From NCBI RefSeq assembly GCF_963576675.1, contig NC_088912.1, forward strand, positions 10,749,001 through 10,813,000: a DNA stretch of 64,000 bases, given 5' to 3'. This stretch comes from Euphorbia lathyris (lineage: Eukaryota; Streptophyta; Magnoliopsida; Malpighiales; Euphorbiaceae). The notes under the pieces are model-generated. The model searched no databases. It had not been told where the DNA came from and saw only the letters and a list, made by a program, of their open reading frames with translations. The first letter of the stretch is position 1; every line of letters begins with the position of its first letter. A program made the translations under genes and the position numbers. Positions 1-10,269 of this stretch are shown piece by piece.

Positions 1-88
1 TCAGGAATCAAATTGATAATTTTGATAGTTTAAGGTCCTAATTGACTTAGAAGCATTAGTTTAGGGAGTCAAATGAATGTTATACCCG
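1..88. mobile_element. Right end of a MULE-type MITE, cut by the window edge
   Basis: The stretch reads as repeated phrases of the form 'gtcctaattgact' and 'agggagtcaaatg' and ends in gttatacc. It matches the right arm of the complete element at 48791-49168, which has the same ending and a 9-bp target-site duplication. Only one arm is present, so its own duplication cannot be tested. It lies in the second intron of the fatty acyl-CoA reductase gene on the minus strand. Confidence 0.55.
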
Positions 89-100
89 ATAAAATTTACA

Positions 101-431
101 GGTTAGATAATTTATTAGTCATCTCCTTTCAATGTTTTAATCCTCCTATTTTGAAAAACACACCCTCTTTTGTTACTAACCTTTTGACAATTCTGTGTAT
201 TTTTTCTTTAGATTTTTAACCGTTAGACAAACAGAAAATAACATAGTAACACGATCGTTTTCTATCGCACTATGACTATCTTGAAAGTTAAGATATAGTT
301 TAAAATCTAAAAAAATAGACAAAATGACCTAAGGATTAACGGTAACAAAAGATAGTGATCTTATAATTTTAAAATAGGAAAACTAAACAGTGAGTTACGT
401 AAAAAAAATATGGACTAATATCTTTTTATCC
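101..431. mobile_element. Decayed MITE with GG(G/T)TA-A(A)TAATTTATTA ends
   Basis: The left end (ggttagataatttattagtc) and right end (gactaatatctttttatcc) are imperfect inverted repeats. The interior, with 'ttttgaaaaacaca' and 'aactaaacagtg', matches the better-preserved element at 17578-18483. The flanks aaatttaca and aagtttata agree at 7 of 9 positions, consistent with an old 9-bp duplication. It sits inside intron 2 of the reductase gene. Confidence 0.5.
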
Positions 432-638
432 AAGTTTATACTATAAATTATAAATATTTTCGGAGTTACTGTTTCAAGTTTATAATATAAATAATAAATT
501 TATTTAGTCATTCAATGGTCCATTTAAATACGACAAACACTACTGTTCGTAGTTAATTAATACTCCTCATTATAGCTTTTTCTAATGGGAATTTTTTTTT
601 TTTTTTACAAACTCAACATGCATTATATATATATTTAC

Positions 639-2158
639 CTCGTCTTGAAGTCGTTCAGCGGCAGATTCAGCATCAGAAGCTCGTACAAGGAGATAAAATT
701 TCTTCACGTTAGGTTGAACTCTTAATATTTTCTCCACAAAAACTGCACCAACATAAACAAACAAACAAAAAGTTTAATAATCATGAATTTCATTAGAAAT
801 ATTTCTCGTAAAAATTATCACGTCTCTTTTATACAACCGACTTCGCACGTCGGGTTAAGATTGATATCACTATTAGGTGTTATCGAGTGTTCTCATCCCA
901 AAATCTAGTTCAAACGATAATTTTTTTCTCACACTTATCAATTAAATACCGGATCCTTCCACAACCGATGTGGGCAAACCCGAAAATCTCCCCCTCGGGT
1001 TAAGATTGAGACAACATAAACCTCCCTAATAAGGTGGTTCTAATACCATTGTAAGGTGTTATCAAGCGGTCTGACCTGAAAACTAGCTCAAACGACAAGG
1101 TTTCTCTTTTGCACTAATCAATCTAGCTAACACCACCCGTTCTTTCTACAACCGATATAGGAATACCCGGCAAACTGAAAGGATGGACACATTAATTTAC
1201 TTACTATTTGCAAGATAACAAGTTGCACTCCCTGAAAACTAGCTCAAACAATAAGGTTTCTTCCTCACGCTTATCAATCTAGCTAATACCCGTTATTTCT
1301 ACAACCGATATGAAAAAACCCGACAACCTGAACGGAAAGAAAGCACTAATTCACTTCCACTTTGCAAGATAACTAGTTGCACACCCCGAAAACTACCTCA
1401 AACGACAATGTTTCTCTCTCACGCTTATCAATCTAGCTAACACCTGTTACATCTACAACAATTATAGAAAAACCCGACAACCAAAAAGAAGATACGCATT
1501 AATTTACGTACTCTTTACAACATAACAAGTTGCACCCCCATCCCCTCCCCCGAAAACTAGCTCAAACGACAAGGTTTCTCCCCCGTTACATCTACAACCG
1601 ACATGAAAAACCTCGAAAACTGAAAAGAAGATACGCATTAATTTACTTACTCTTGACAACATAACAAGTTGCACCCCCCCCCCCCCTCCCCTCCCCTCAA
1701 ACTAGCTCAAACGACAAGGTCTCTCCCCCGTTATTTCTACAACGGATATGAAAAAACCCGAAAACCGAAAAGAAGATACGCATTAATTTACTTACTCTTT
1801 ACAACATAACAAGTTGCACCCCCCCTCCCCTCCCCCGAAAACTAGCTCAAACGACAAGGTTTCTCCCCCGTTATTTCTACAACCGATATGGAAAAACCCG
1901 AAAACTGAAAAGAAGGTACGCATTAATTTACGTACTCTTTACAACATAACAAGTTGCACCCCCCTCCCCTCCCCCGAAAACTAGCTCAAACGACAAGGTT
2001 TCTCACCCGTTCTTTCTACAACCGATATTAAAACCCAAAAACCGAAAACCGAAAAGAAATGAAGCATTAAATTACTTACTCTTAGCAAGATAACCAGTTG
2101 CACCAGTGATTAAAATGGTCTTGTTTTCAAACAACTGAATGATGCTTCCAAACTCCAT
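639..2158 (-). CDS. Fatty acyl-CoA reductase (alcohol-forming), exons 1 and 2 only; gene continues past position 1
   Basis: Plant fatty acyl-CoA reductases reduce long-chain acyl-CoA to primary fatty alcohols with NADPH, feeding wax, suberin or pollen-wall lipids. Exon 1 (2158 down to 2080, 79 bp) encodes 26 residues starting [20 protein letters not shown]. It contains the N-terminal TGATGYLAK Rossmann nucleotide-binding signature of this family. The donor is AGA|GTAAGT. Exon 2 (742 down to 639, 104 bp) follows the acceptor ATGTTGGTGCAG. It encodes [20 protein letters not shown] and then [14 protein letters not shown], the standard continuation, and ends at GAG|GTAAAT. The frames join without a break (79+104=183 nt, 61 codons). 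Later exons would lie at lower coordinates and are outside the window. Intron 1 is 1337 bp and mostly tandem repeat; intron 2 contains MITEs. The family is sure; the paralogue and an intact full gene cannot be judged. Confidence 0.88.
860..2074. repeat. Tandem repeat array (about 140-bp unit) filling FAR intron 1 and including copies of the exon1-intron1 junction
   Basis: Successive units start with gcattaattta at about 1496, 1635, 1780, 1920 and 2064, giving spacings of 139, 145, 140 and 144 bp. Each carries 'acaacataacaagttgcac', a C-rich tract, 'actagctcaaacgacaagg', 'tctacaaccgatatg' and 'aaccgaaaagaag'. More diverged units extend left to about 860. The last unit merges with exon 1: its gcattaaattacttactcttagcaag is the splice-donor region read on the other strand. 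The repeat therefore appears to have arisen by duplicating the exon 1/intron 1 boundary outward into the intron. Confidence 0.88.
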
Positions 2159-2350
2159 TTTTGCAGACTTGATTTGAGATTTTTTTGCTGAGATTTGGGG
2201 GTTTTTTCTTTGATTTTGAATTTGATTTGGTGAGAATGTTAATATGTGAAATGAAGAAGTATTCGGAAGGCTCCATTCTTATAGAGGAAGAAACCCAAGA
2301 AAAATGGTCAACTACTCGTAGGTTTAGTCATTAGTACAGCTTACCGACCA
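2159..2350 (-). promoter_or_regulatory. 5' UTR and core promoter of the FAR gene
   Basis: Reading the minus strand toward the ATG at 2158, a TATA-like CTCTATAAG lies at 2286-2278, about 120 bp upstream of the start codon. A CCAAT-type box (ccaatc on the plus strand) lies near 2350. The leader between them is A/T-rich, with no upstream ATG that obviously competes. A MULE-type MITE (2438-2951) sits immediately upstream and may bound or modify the promoter; that part is inference. Confidence 0.45.
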
Positions 2351-2437
2351 ATCTTAATTACTCATACCAGGTGGCATTTAATGATAGGTTGGTTACACTT
2401 CTGTCTTGTTTTTTCTCTCGTTAATAAATTTTCTTTT

Positions 2438-2951
2438 GCCTTAATACATCATTTGCCTCCTCAGCTTGTTCAAAAAGATTGGTAGGCCTCTTCAACTTTC
2501 AAAGTGTCTCGATAGCTTCCTGAATTTGCATAAAATATTTAGTTAGCTCCTTAAAATTGTATAAAATGTAATCAATTGATTACTCGATTGTAAAAAAATA
2601 AGTTAAATGCGGAAGATGTATTCCACGTGTCTTAGAATGTTATTACATAATTCAAGAATAAAGTAAAAATGAAGTTATTACTTACTCAACTATAAACCTT
2701 GTATTCTCTAATATTACAATCGTAATACCCCGATCTTAATTGTTTTACTTTTTTTAAGACGTGTGCAGTACATTTTCCGTATTTAACTTACTTTTTTACA
2801 ATCGAGTGATCAATTGATTACATTTTATACAAGTTTAGAGGACTAACTAAACATTTTATATAAATTCAGGAGGCTATCGAGACACTTTGAAAGTTCAAGG
2901 GGCCTATCAACCTTTTTGGATAAGTTCAAGAGGCAAATGATGTATTAAGCC
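2438..2951. mobile_element. Long-TIR foldback MITE, MULE type, 9-bp TSD
   Basis: The left arm starts GCCTTAATACATCATTTGCC and the right arm ends with the reverse complement (GGCAAATGATGTATTAAGCC). The two arms remain complementary for more than 200 bp, with repeated phrases such as 'aagtgtctcgatagc'. The flanks carry the same 9 bp, ttttctttt, at 2429-2437 and 2952-2960. That sequence is low in complexity, but two other copies of the family (5460-7018 and 20504-20798) have distinct 9-bp duplications. A 9-bp TSD plus long inverted repeats indicates a non-autonomous Mutator-like element. Confidence 0.75.
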
Positions 2952-2980
2952 TTTTCTTTTTCTCTAACATTTTTTTTGGA

Positions 2981-3478
2981 TAAATTTCAAATAAAATCCC
3001 TGTGGTTTCACTAATTTTCAGATAAAGGACTGTGGTTTATTTTTTTTGTCAAAGTAGGGAAATGAGGTTTTCAACTTTAGCAAAATAAAGACTTTTTCTA
3101 TTGATAATATTAAAATCACCATTGACGACTTCAAAAATTGCATATTTTAAGAACTACTAATATTCTAAGCAACTTTAATTCTTCAACTTTTTTATTTTAA
3201 GATTATTTAGATGATGTTTGGTAAAGAGAGAGAAAGTTAATGTTTAGAGAGAGAAAGTTCCAAAAAAGATCATTTTCGAAAATCGAAAATGTAGCTCCAT
3301 AAAAAAATATGATATTGAACAACTTTAATTCTTGAAAATTTTCATTTTCAGGTCGTTAAAGATGGTTTTAATAGCATTAATCCAAGTGCGAAACCTCAAT
3401 CCTCGTTTTGACAAAAAGTAAACCACAGTCCTTTATCTGAAAGTTAGTAAAACCACAGGGATTTTATTTGAAATTTAT
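2981..3478. mobile_element. MITE with TAAATTTCAAATAAAATCCC ends, MULE type
   Basis: Inverted ends read ATAAATTTCAAATAAAATCC and its complement, followed on both sides by 'ctgtggttt(c/t)actaa' and 'tcagataaagga'. The interior contains a core ('caactttaattctt', 'gagagagaaagt') also found in the other MITE families listed here. A second copy is at 49273-49799. The flanks are T-runs, so the duplication cannot be read. Confidence 0.7.
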
Positions 3479-3965
3479 TATTTTTTTTTTTTGAAAAGTT
3501 ATGGTACTAGATCATTAATTTATACACATGATTGTTTTTCTTAAACATATGCCCATGATTGATCCACATCACAATTTATTATTTTATTGGGATACGGTCC
3601 AAATTTGGTTAATCGTTTTTTGAACTGCAAATTTACTTTCGTAACGTACTAGAAACATATTCAAGAGATTTTTTTGGTTAAAAGTTTTTTTAAGAGATTT
3701 TTATTCCATTCTCTAAAAATAAGGGTCATTTTGGTTATTTGTTATTTACGGTTGAAAAAAGTTACTAGTAGGGATTTGTAAAAAAAATCTAATTTTCGGG
3801 TATAAAAGATAAATAGAATTTCTAACAAACACCTAATATTCTCTATTTTGAAGTGAAAATATAAATAGGAGGAGAAAATTGAGTAAACAAACACCCTCTA
3901 ATATAAACAGTGGACATAATATTTCTAACAATACTCATCATATTCACTCTTTATTTATTAAAAGT

Positions 3966-4085
3966 TGTGCGCAATGCACTTAAAGAAAAAGGAAAACCCT
4001 CAACCCACCCCACCCCATGTAATTCGAACCCATGACCTCTAGAGTCATAGGTAAGCTCTCAACCAACAAGCTAAGATGAGAGACT
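3966..4085 (-). mobile_element. tRNA-derived SINE candidate
   Basis: On the minus strand a polymerase III A-box-like TAGCTTGTTGGTTGAGAGC (4073-4055) is followed about 25 bp later by a B-box-like GGTTCGAATT (4030-4021). This is the internal promoter layout of a tRNA. The anticodon stem does not pair properly and no acceptor stem closes the molecule, so it is not a functional tRNA gene. A 3' body follows with no clear tail or duplication. Confidence 0.45.
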
Positions 4086-4121
4086 ACTTATTAATAAATT
4101 ATTAATAAAATAAAGAAATAC

Positions 4122-4389
4122 TAATGTGCTGTTTGATAAAAGTGAAAATTAAGTGCTGAAAAAATAAGTACTGAATGTTAAGTGCTGAAAATATTGAATG
4201 ATTTAATTTATATAAGTTGATAAAGTTTAACTTAAAATGTTAAGTTAAATATTTTGACTTATCAAAATAAGTGATTTTTAGCTTAATTAACTAATTTAAG
4301 TGGTGGAGAAACAACCGTTATCAAACGCACTTAAATTAAGTGTTTAACATATTATTTTAAGTAATTAAGTAGTTTATCAAACAAAGCCT
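4122..4389. mobile_element. hAT-like MITE
   Basis: The ends are imperfect inverted repeats: taatgtgctgtttgataa on the left and ttatcaaacaaagccta on the right. The interior is A/T-rich and partly palindromic ('aagtgctgaa', 'cacttaaattaagtg'). The TGTTTGATAA-type terminus is common in plant hAT-derived MITEs. No clean 8-bp duplication was resolved. Confidence 0.45.
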
Positions 4390-4540
4390 AAGAGTTCCTC
4401 AATAATAGGGAAGATGAAGAGATTCTTAATGATTTGAGGGATCATTAAGAGACTATTGGAGTTGATTTTTAACTCTCTTCAATTTTTTACTTAAGAGTTC
4501 AACTAAAAATATGTTTCTTCGCTATTATTGAGGAACTCTT
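4390..4540. mobile_element. 151-bp MITE with perfect 18-bp inverted ends
   Basis: It starts AAGAGTTCCTCAATAATA and ends TATTATTGAGGAACTCTT, a perfect inverted repeat. The interior carries a second small inverted pair. It abuts the preceding hAT-like MITE. The class is not certain; it is probably Tourist-like. Confidence 0.65.
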
Positions 4541-5459
4541 TTCCCTCCTTATTCCGTTCTTATTTTATTTTTTGGTAAATAATTTATTATTCACTACATT
4601 TTTACCTAACATTTTAGTCCTTAACTTTTGTTCTATTTAACAATTTAATCCATTAAATATTTGAATGAGTAAACAGTTTAATCCCTCGTAAAAGATCAAT
4701 GTCCTAATTTATTATTGTACATCTATTAGTAATTGGTTAAGTTTTACCTAACATGATTACAAAAATAACCAGTCAAATCTCCTAAACAAAAAGATAATCA
4801 GCTAATTACCCCCCCCCCCCCCCCCCCCTCTCCCATTAGACACGTGCTAATATTCGGTTGGTTTTGGAACCTTCAGACTACAACGATGTCAGATGGTGTA
4901 CCCTGCCATATAGTAAACGTCTTGCTAGATGTCATCGTTCGATTGGTCCTAAGACCGTCAGAATGTTATAACGTCAGGTGGTGCACTCTGTCAGGTAACA
5001 AATTGTCCTTTATGTAACCACCTCCTGTAATCTGGGGGCTCTCCTTCCACCGTACGGATACTGGGACGAGGTAATTTTGTATAAATTTTCATTTAATTTA
5101 TTTTCCAAATTAATTTGAAACATTGATGACTTAAAAGGGTGATTAGTTTAACTAATTTAAGTAAAATTGATGCTTGATGATTGTCATAATTAGAATTAAT
5201 TCTGGTTGGTGTAAAAAGTGGGGTAATTGTCTGTCCTCATGTTAATTACATCTGCTGCTACAGTCTTATTAAAGTTTATTTAATATTATTTTACAAATTT
5301 AGTTGTAAAAATTTATTGTTGGATGTGAATATTTAGATATTGGAAGGTGTATTTTCCCCCTTCTGTGCTTCATTAAATAACAATAAATATGCAAAAATAT
5401 CAAGCTACTTCACATGATTATACTCTTGTTAAGAAAAAATTAAATGTACTTAATTAATG
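4541..5459. other. Non-coding stretch with MITE fragment, poly-C run and a short direct duplication
   Basis: Positions 4571-4720 resemble one arm of the GGTAAATAATTTATTA MITE family (compare 17578-18483). A run of about 20 C lies at 4809-4828. Two related segments, at about 4868-4915 and 4950-5000, share 'gtcag(a/g)tggtg(t/c)ac', suggesting an old direct duplication. I see no coding potential. Confidence 0.45.
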
Positions 5460-5543
5460 GGCTTAATATATCGTTTCCCCCGAACTTATCCAAAAAACTT
5501 GATTGACATCTGGACGTTCAAAGTGTCTCGAACACCCCTGAAC

Positions 5544-6605
5544 ATAGTGATGGCAATGGATACTGTACTCGTAGATACCCACACTATCCAATCCTAATAG
5601 GACTACCCGTACAATGTATAAAAGGGTATGGGCAGTGATGGATCCATAATTCACTTTCTCTTATGATTTATGGGTGCTAAATTGATATTTTTGACATAGA
5701 AAATTAAAAACTCATATATAATTTCTATAGAATATTTAACGTTTTCTGGTAACCAGTGGATGCTCAAGCCCCCCACCCCTCTTTCCCACTAGGTATGGGA
5801 CAGGTATGAGATCAAAATCATTACATGTTAGAGCAACTCTAGTGGGTGTTGCAAGCTTGTTGCTTGCAACACCCAACCACTAGAGTGCTTATTACAATTG
5901 TGTTCTCACAATTGGTAAGTTACCAAAAGATGTAACAAAGGAAAAGTGGGACCAAAACATTAAAAAATTAGTGAAAACATAAAATAGTGGCAGACAACCC
6001 TTGTTTTCTATTTTATTTTTATTTTTAAACCATCTACACTATATTTAATCCTTTTTTTATATATAAAAAAATCATTATTTTTTGTGGAGTGACTTTCAAT
6101 TATAATGGTTTGTTTTTTGGAGTCTTCTTTTGCCTTAGGTGGCAGTGTTTGGGAGTTGCAACCAGTAATGGTGCTCTTAGGATAATGGGATGGATATAGG
6201 AATACCCCAAGTGTATCCGTTACCCGACATAACTTTTTTATATATTAAAAAAATATTATTATATTTTAGATGTAAAATGTGTGAATTGTACTCCTAACTT
6301 TTTGTTGTTCAACCATTGAGTAATATCATTAAACTACTTTATTCTTATTAATTAAGGTATAATTTGTACAATTTTTTTTATGGATGATTTATTAAATTGA
6401 TACTTGGTTAAATTGGTAATGTTTTTTGTTTTATTTATTGATTCTTAACGGGTAAGCGTATCCGTATGTACCTGTGAATTAAATGGGACGGGTATGTGAT
6501 GCAAAAAGTAACGGATAATGGAACAGATACGGGTAATTAAAAAATAAATGGGTAAGGGTTTGGGATTGACACTACTCACGGGCACCCTACTTATTGTCAT
6601 CCCTA
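5544..6605. mobile_element. hAT-like element nested in the MULE-type MITE
   Basis: The ends are imperfect inverted repeats: TAGTGATGGCAATGG on the left and a complement of TAGGGATGACAAT on the right. Host sequence duplicated at the junctions is ccctgaac on the left and ctctgaac on the right, 7 of 8 identical and fitting the 8-bp duplication of hAT elements. It contains runs of 'gggtacgggta' type text and hosts a third element at 5831-6176. No transposase is encoded. Confidence 0.65.
5831..6176. mobile_element. Tourist-like (PIF/Harbinger) MITE with TTA duplication
   Basis: Inverted ends GAGCAACTCTAGTGG and its imperfect complement (ttgcaaccagtaatggtgctc) are flanked by TTA on both sides (5828-5830 and 6177-6179). 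A TTA/TAA duplication with GAGCA... termini is the Tourist hallmark. The second copy of this type at 22544-22908 is better preserved. Confidence 0.75.
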
Positions 6606-7018
6606 CTCTGAACTTGCATAAAATATTCATTAGTCCCCTGAACTTGCGTAAAATATAATCAATTAATCACTCGGTTGAAAAAAAAAGTAAAACAATCAAG
6701 GTTGGGGTATATAGTTGTAATATCAGAGAATATAAGTTTTACAATTGAGGAAGTAAGAACTTCATTTTTAATCTATTCTGTGAATTATATAATAACACTA
6801 TAAGGTACGTGCAATATTTCTTCTGTATTTAACTTACTTTTTTGCAACCAAGTGATTAATTGATTATATTTTACTCAAGTTCAAATAGATAACTGAATAT
6901 TTTATGCAAGTTGATAGCTAACTGAATATTTTATGCAAGTTGATGGACTATCGAGATACTTTAAAAGTTAAAGGGGCCAATCAAAATTTTTGGACAAAGA
7001 CTAATGATGTAATAAGTC

Positions 7019-7449
7019 TAATTAAAGCATGCGAATTAACATGTATTTGATAATAAAAAAAATGTGTGGAAAAGTGTGTGACAAAATGCCAAATTTGTTC
7101 ACATGATTATATCAGTTAAGAAAAATTAAAATGTAATTAGTTAAAAAATTCCAATTAACATGTGTTTCATAAAAACAATTTAAAAAATGTGTTGGAATAT
7201 AATTCATCCGTTTTCATAATAGATATTTTTTAGGAGGATGTACAAAAAAAAATTAAAAAATATTCTCTCCGTTTCTTTATTATATGATGTTTTATATTAC
7301 TAATGCTGCACTTTTGATAATGTTTTCTCTAATTTATTCAGAAGATTTATGATAAGGGGATGTATAACTATTAATGGAAATGATCTTAATTAAGCTATAC
7401 AAATTAAAAAGAGAAATAAGTTTTGCGTAGAAAGTAGAGATTTACATAT
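7019..7449. other. A/T-rich non-coding DNA
   Basis: I see no gene, no terminal repeats and no clear duplication in this stretch beyond the 9-bp TSD at its left edge. Confidence 0.5.
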
Positions 7450-7925
7450 GTCCCACGGTGAATCCCCTTCCTTGCGGGGATCCCTATTCACGTTTACAGA
7501 TGTTCCAAAAACCTTATCCTCATCCTCCATTCCTCGTTTGCTATGGGGAATCACCATTTTTATGTTTAAAAAAATAGTAAAGTCTAAAACTTTTAAGTAG
7601 TAGCTAATAATACCAAGCATCAATAATCATTCTCAAATTTTCCAAACCACAAAAAACTAGAAATTGAATACAACCAATCCTCTAATTAAAATGTACTTAA
7701 ATCATAAAAAAAAAAGTTAATTATCACAGGGAATAATTAGAGATTAACGGGGTGGGGATACCTTTCCCCATCTCCGTCGCATCCCTACCATGGAGGACAA
7801 AATTATCGCCATCCTTGTCTCATGGGATCCTTATTGGGGATTTTCCGTCCCTATCAGGACAGGTCACCGACGAGGACATGAAATTTCCGCCTCATTTACA
7901 TCGCTATTTGTGTCATCCTCGTGTT
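7450..7925. mobile_element. hAT-like MITE or related G/C-run repeat
   Basis: Alternating phrases 'gcggggatccc', 'tatggggaatc', 'ggtggggatacc' and 'catgggatcc' give a partly palindromic repeat. It resembles widespread plant hAT-derived sequences with gggga motifs. Exact ends and duplication are not resolved. It abuts the protease end of a decayed gypsy remnant. Confidence 0.4.
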
Positions 7926-9582
7926 TCCCCTAGAGATAGCCATGCCTTTCTTTGTTGAGATTTGTAGGTTTAAACGTCTGATTGATATTACTGTTTCAGT
8001 TCCCGATAGGAATGATCTTCCCATGATGATGTTGTATGCTAACGGCTTTTCCATGATTATGAATTCACAGTCTCCTTTCCATTTGATCTCATCGTCCCCA
8101 AACAAGAAAGCTAACACCATTTGGCCTATTATGGGGGATTTAATGCCCAGTTAAGCCCACCATGGGTGTATGCACTAGCTCTACCATGGAAAGTTTGTTT
8201 GTAGCTTGATGAACACATTCTCGGTGATCACGTTTACTGAGCTTCATGTATCCACTAGTATCATTTTGACTTGATATCTCGATTTTGGTCTTTAGGACTA
8301 GCACATCTACATGTGGGCTAAGGACGAGGCTTATTGAAGAAAATGATTTGTTTAATAGGTTATGCTCTTCTAGATTGGAGGCTCTAGCCTTCTCCTACAT
8401 TACTTTTCCTGGGGATGTGTAATCTGGTCCACCAACAATTACATTGATGACCCATTTAAACCTTTTGGTTTTAACTTGGTCCCTTTCTCTTGTGAACTTT
8501 CTTTGGGATCAACTTTTTAGATGAAACGATCCAATTTGCCTTTTATGACCAACCTTTTGATTTCCCTAACCAATTCCATATAGCTCTATGTGTCTTGCCC
8601 ATTGACTTTGTGGAATTTGCAATATGTTATTGGTTTTGATCATAATTCTCTCATGGTTTCTGCATGAGATATTTAATAACCCTCTTTATATTTCTCTTTT
8701 ATACCTAAATAAGGATATCCTTTTTCGGGGCATTTAAGGGAGTCCATTGATGTGGTTGTTGTTTGCCTTTTTCTGTCATCTTGCCATTCTTCTTCGAAAA
8801 TTCATTGCTAGATCTAGGATTTTTTCTTTCTCTTCTAGCCTTAGGCTCTTCTTTCCTATCAATCTCATCCAGTTCCACAAAAAGTTTTAGCTCTTTCAAG
8901 TTGGCTTTCTAAGGATTAACTTACCTCTTAACCACTCGCAAGTAATGTTTCATTTCATGGATTCTAGTGTTGTTACAAAATCGACTTTCTGAATGTTCAA
9001 GCACGTATTGTTGAATCTATATACATAATCTCTCAATGACTCCACTTACTTCTGGCGAAGATAATACATGGTCCTCTAAGCGGTGGATTGCAGGATGAAT
9101 GTCGTGAACTTTGTGAAAAAATCCCTCTTCAATTGCTCCCTACTACAAATGGATCTTACATCTAAAGCCAGAAGGCAGCATGATGTTGGATCAATCAAGG
9201 TGGTTGAAAAAATTCTACACAAGGATGTCTCATTTGCTCCACATACTTCCATTAATTCCTTCTACTTCTCAATGGAAATTTGGGTTTGTGTCTCCTTTCT
9301 ACTTTGGCGTGTTGGGTGATTCGAACCTTCTATCTCTCATCCAGTTCAAGATGTGGTATGCGAACGATGAATCTTGGCTAGTTAATAATGATTCATTCAT
9401 GGCCACTATGTTCCTTCCCAAAGTCACAGTAATGACTTTATCCTATTGAGCCTCTAGAACTAATTACATAGGCACCACAATCTCTACTTCCTTCCTTATT
9501 TTCTCGGTCTATCGCTCGGCTCTTTACTCAAATCTAGATCTACAATGCATCTCTGACTTGATTTCTTGAACATGTTCAAATC

Positions 9583-9613
<31 letters not shown>

Positions 9614-10260
9614 ACGCGCATCTACCTATTTATTTCTAATATCAGACATATGCCTCATTCTGGTTTCTAGGCTTCTTTCTGTTTCACACCTACTAACAAG
9701 TTATATGTTTTTTTTTCAATCTCAGCATTTTTCTATGCTCGGTTCATGGGCATTCCCCCTTTTTAACCCTCGATCTGCATCACTATTTTTTTATTATCCA
9801 ACCTATTACTTTGTTCTAGTTTCTATCTTTAACCTTTTGGAAGTCTAGTCTCAATACTGGGACTACTTTCCATAATAGACCCAAATCGTATCCCGAATAT
9901 GAATCCTCCCTTAAACCCTTGTCCAATATATGAAGGAAAAAATGGACTATAACCAAACGAAGGGTTACCTGGGGGTGGCATCATTGGAAAGCCTCCATAG
10001 GGGTAACATATTGATAACATTTGAAATGATATCCAATGTGTAACATTGTAATAATACAAATAATAGAGGAGTCTCTAGCACTATAACTAGCCACGTGTAA
10101 TAATGTAGAGATACGCCAGGATCCACAAAGAATGATACGCCAGGCGGATATACCGGGATCCATAAAGGAACTGGATACCTCACAGAGGTGATCCATGATC
10201 CGCCATCGTATCTTGTGGCGGGTAATACTTGAGGGAGTAACTGAATAAACATCTTCTATA
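7896..10260 (-). pseudogene. Decayed Ty3/gypsy (Tat-like) gag-protease remnant
   Basis: Reading the minus strand from 10260 to 7896 the order is that of gypsy gag then protease. First comes a proline-rich N-terminal part (PVYPPGVSFFVDPGVS, 10190-10110). A capsid region follows (9330-8950), with ESLRDYVYRFN recognisable near 9030. The late Gag segment (YCKFHKVNGQDT then KRLVIKGKLDRFI, 8640-8505) comes next. Last is a protease C-terminal part (8120-7900) reading EKPLAYNIIMGRSF. These parts align with the young element at 50750 (YHKENGYADARW, GKLDRFIQ, LAYNIILGRPF). Many stops and shifts interrupt it. No reverse transcriptase or paired LTR is present. Confidence 0.75.
9588..9613. repeat. (CT)n microsatellite
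   Basis: About 13 CT units in a row inside the decayed gag remnant. Confidence 0.95.
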
Positions 10261-10269
10261 AACGAATAT

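Larger units (their letters stand above)
5460..7018. mobile_element. Long-TIR MULE-type MITE carrying a nested hAT MITE
   Basis: It starts GGCTTAATATATCG and ends 'gatgtaataagtc', matching the family at 2438-2951. The flanks are taattaatg (5451-5459) and taattaaag (7019-7027), a 9-bp duplication with one mismatch. The left arm is interrupted at about 5543 by a separate 1062-bp element. Its text resumes after 6605 ('ctgaacttgcataaaatatt'). Confidence 0.75.

Noticed and set aside
860..2074. CRISPR array or centromeric satellite
   Set aside because: Units are contiguous tandem copies without spacers, in a plant intron, and contain the local exon junction.
3966..4085. Genuine tRNA gene
   Set aside because: A and B boxes are present but no acceptor stem or proper anticodon arm; SINE-like.
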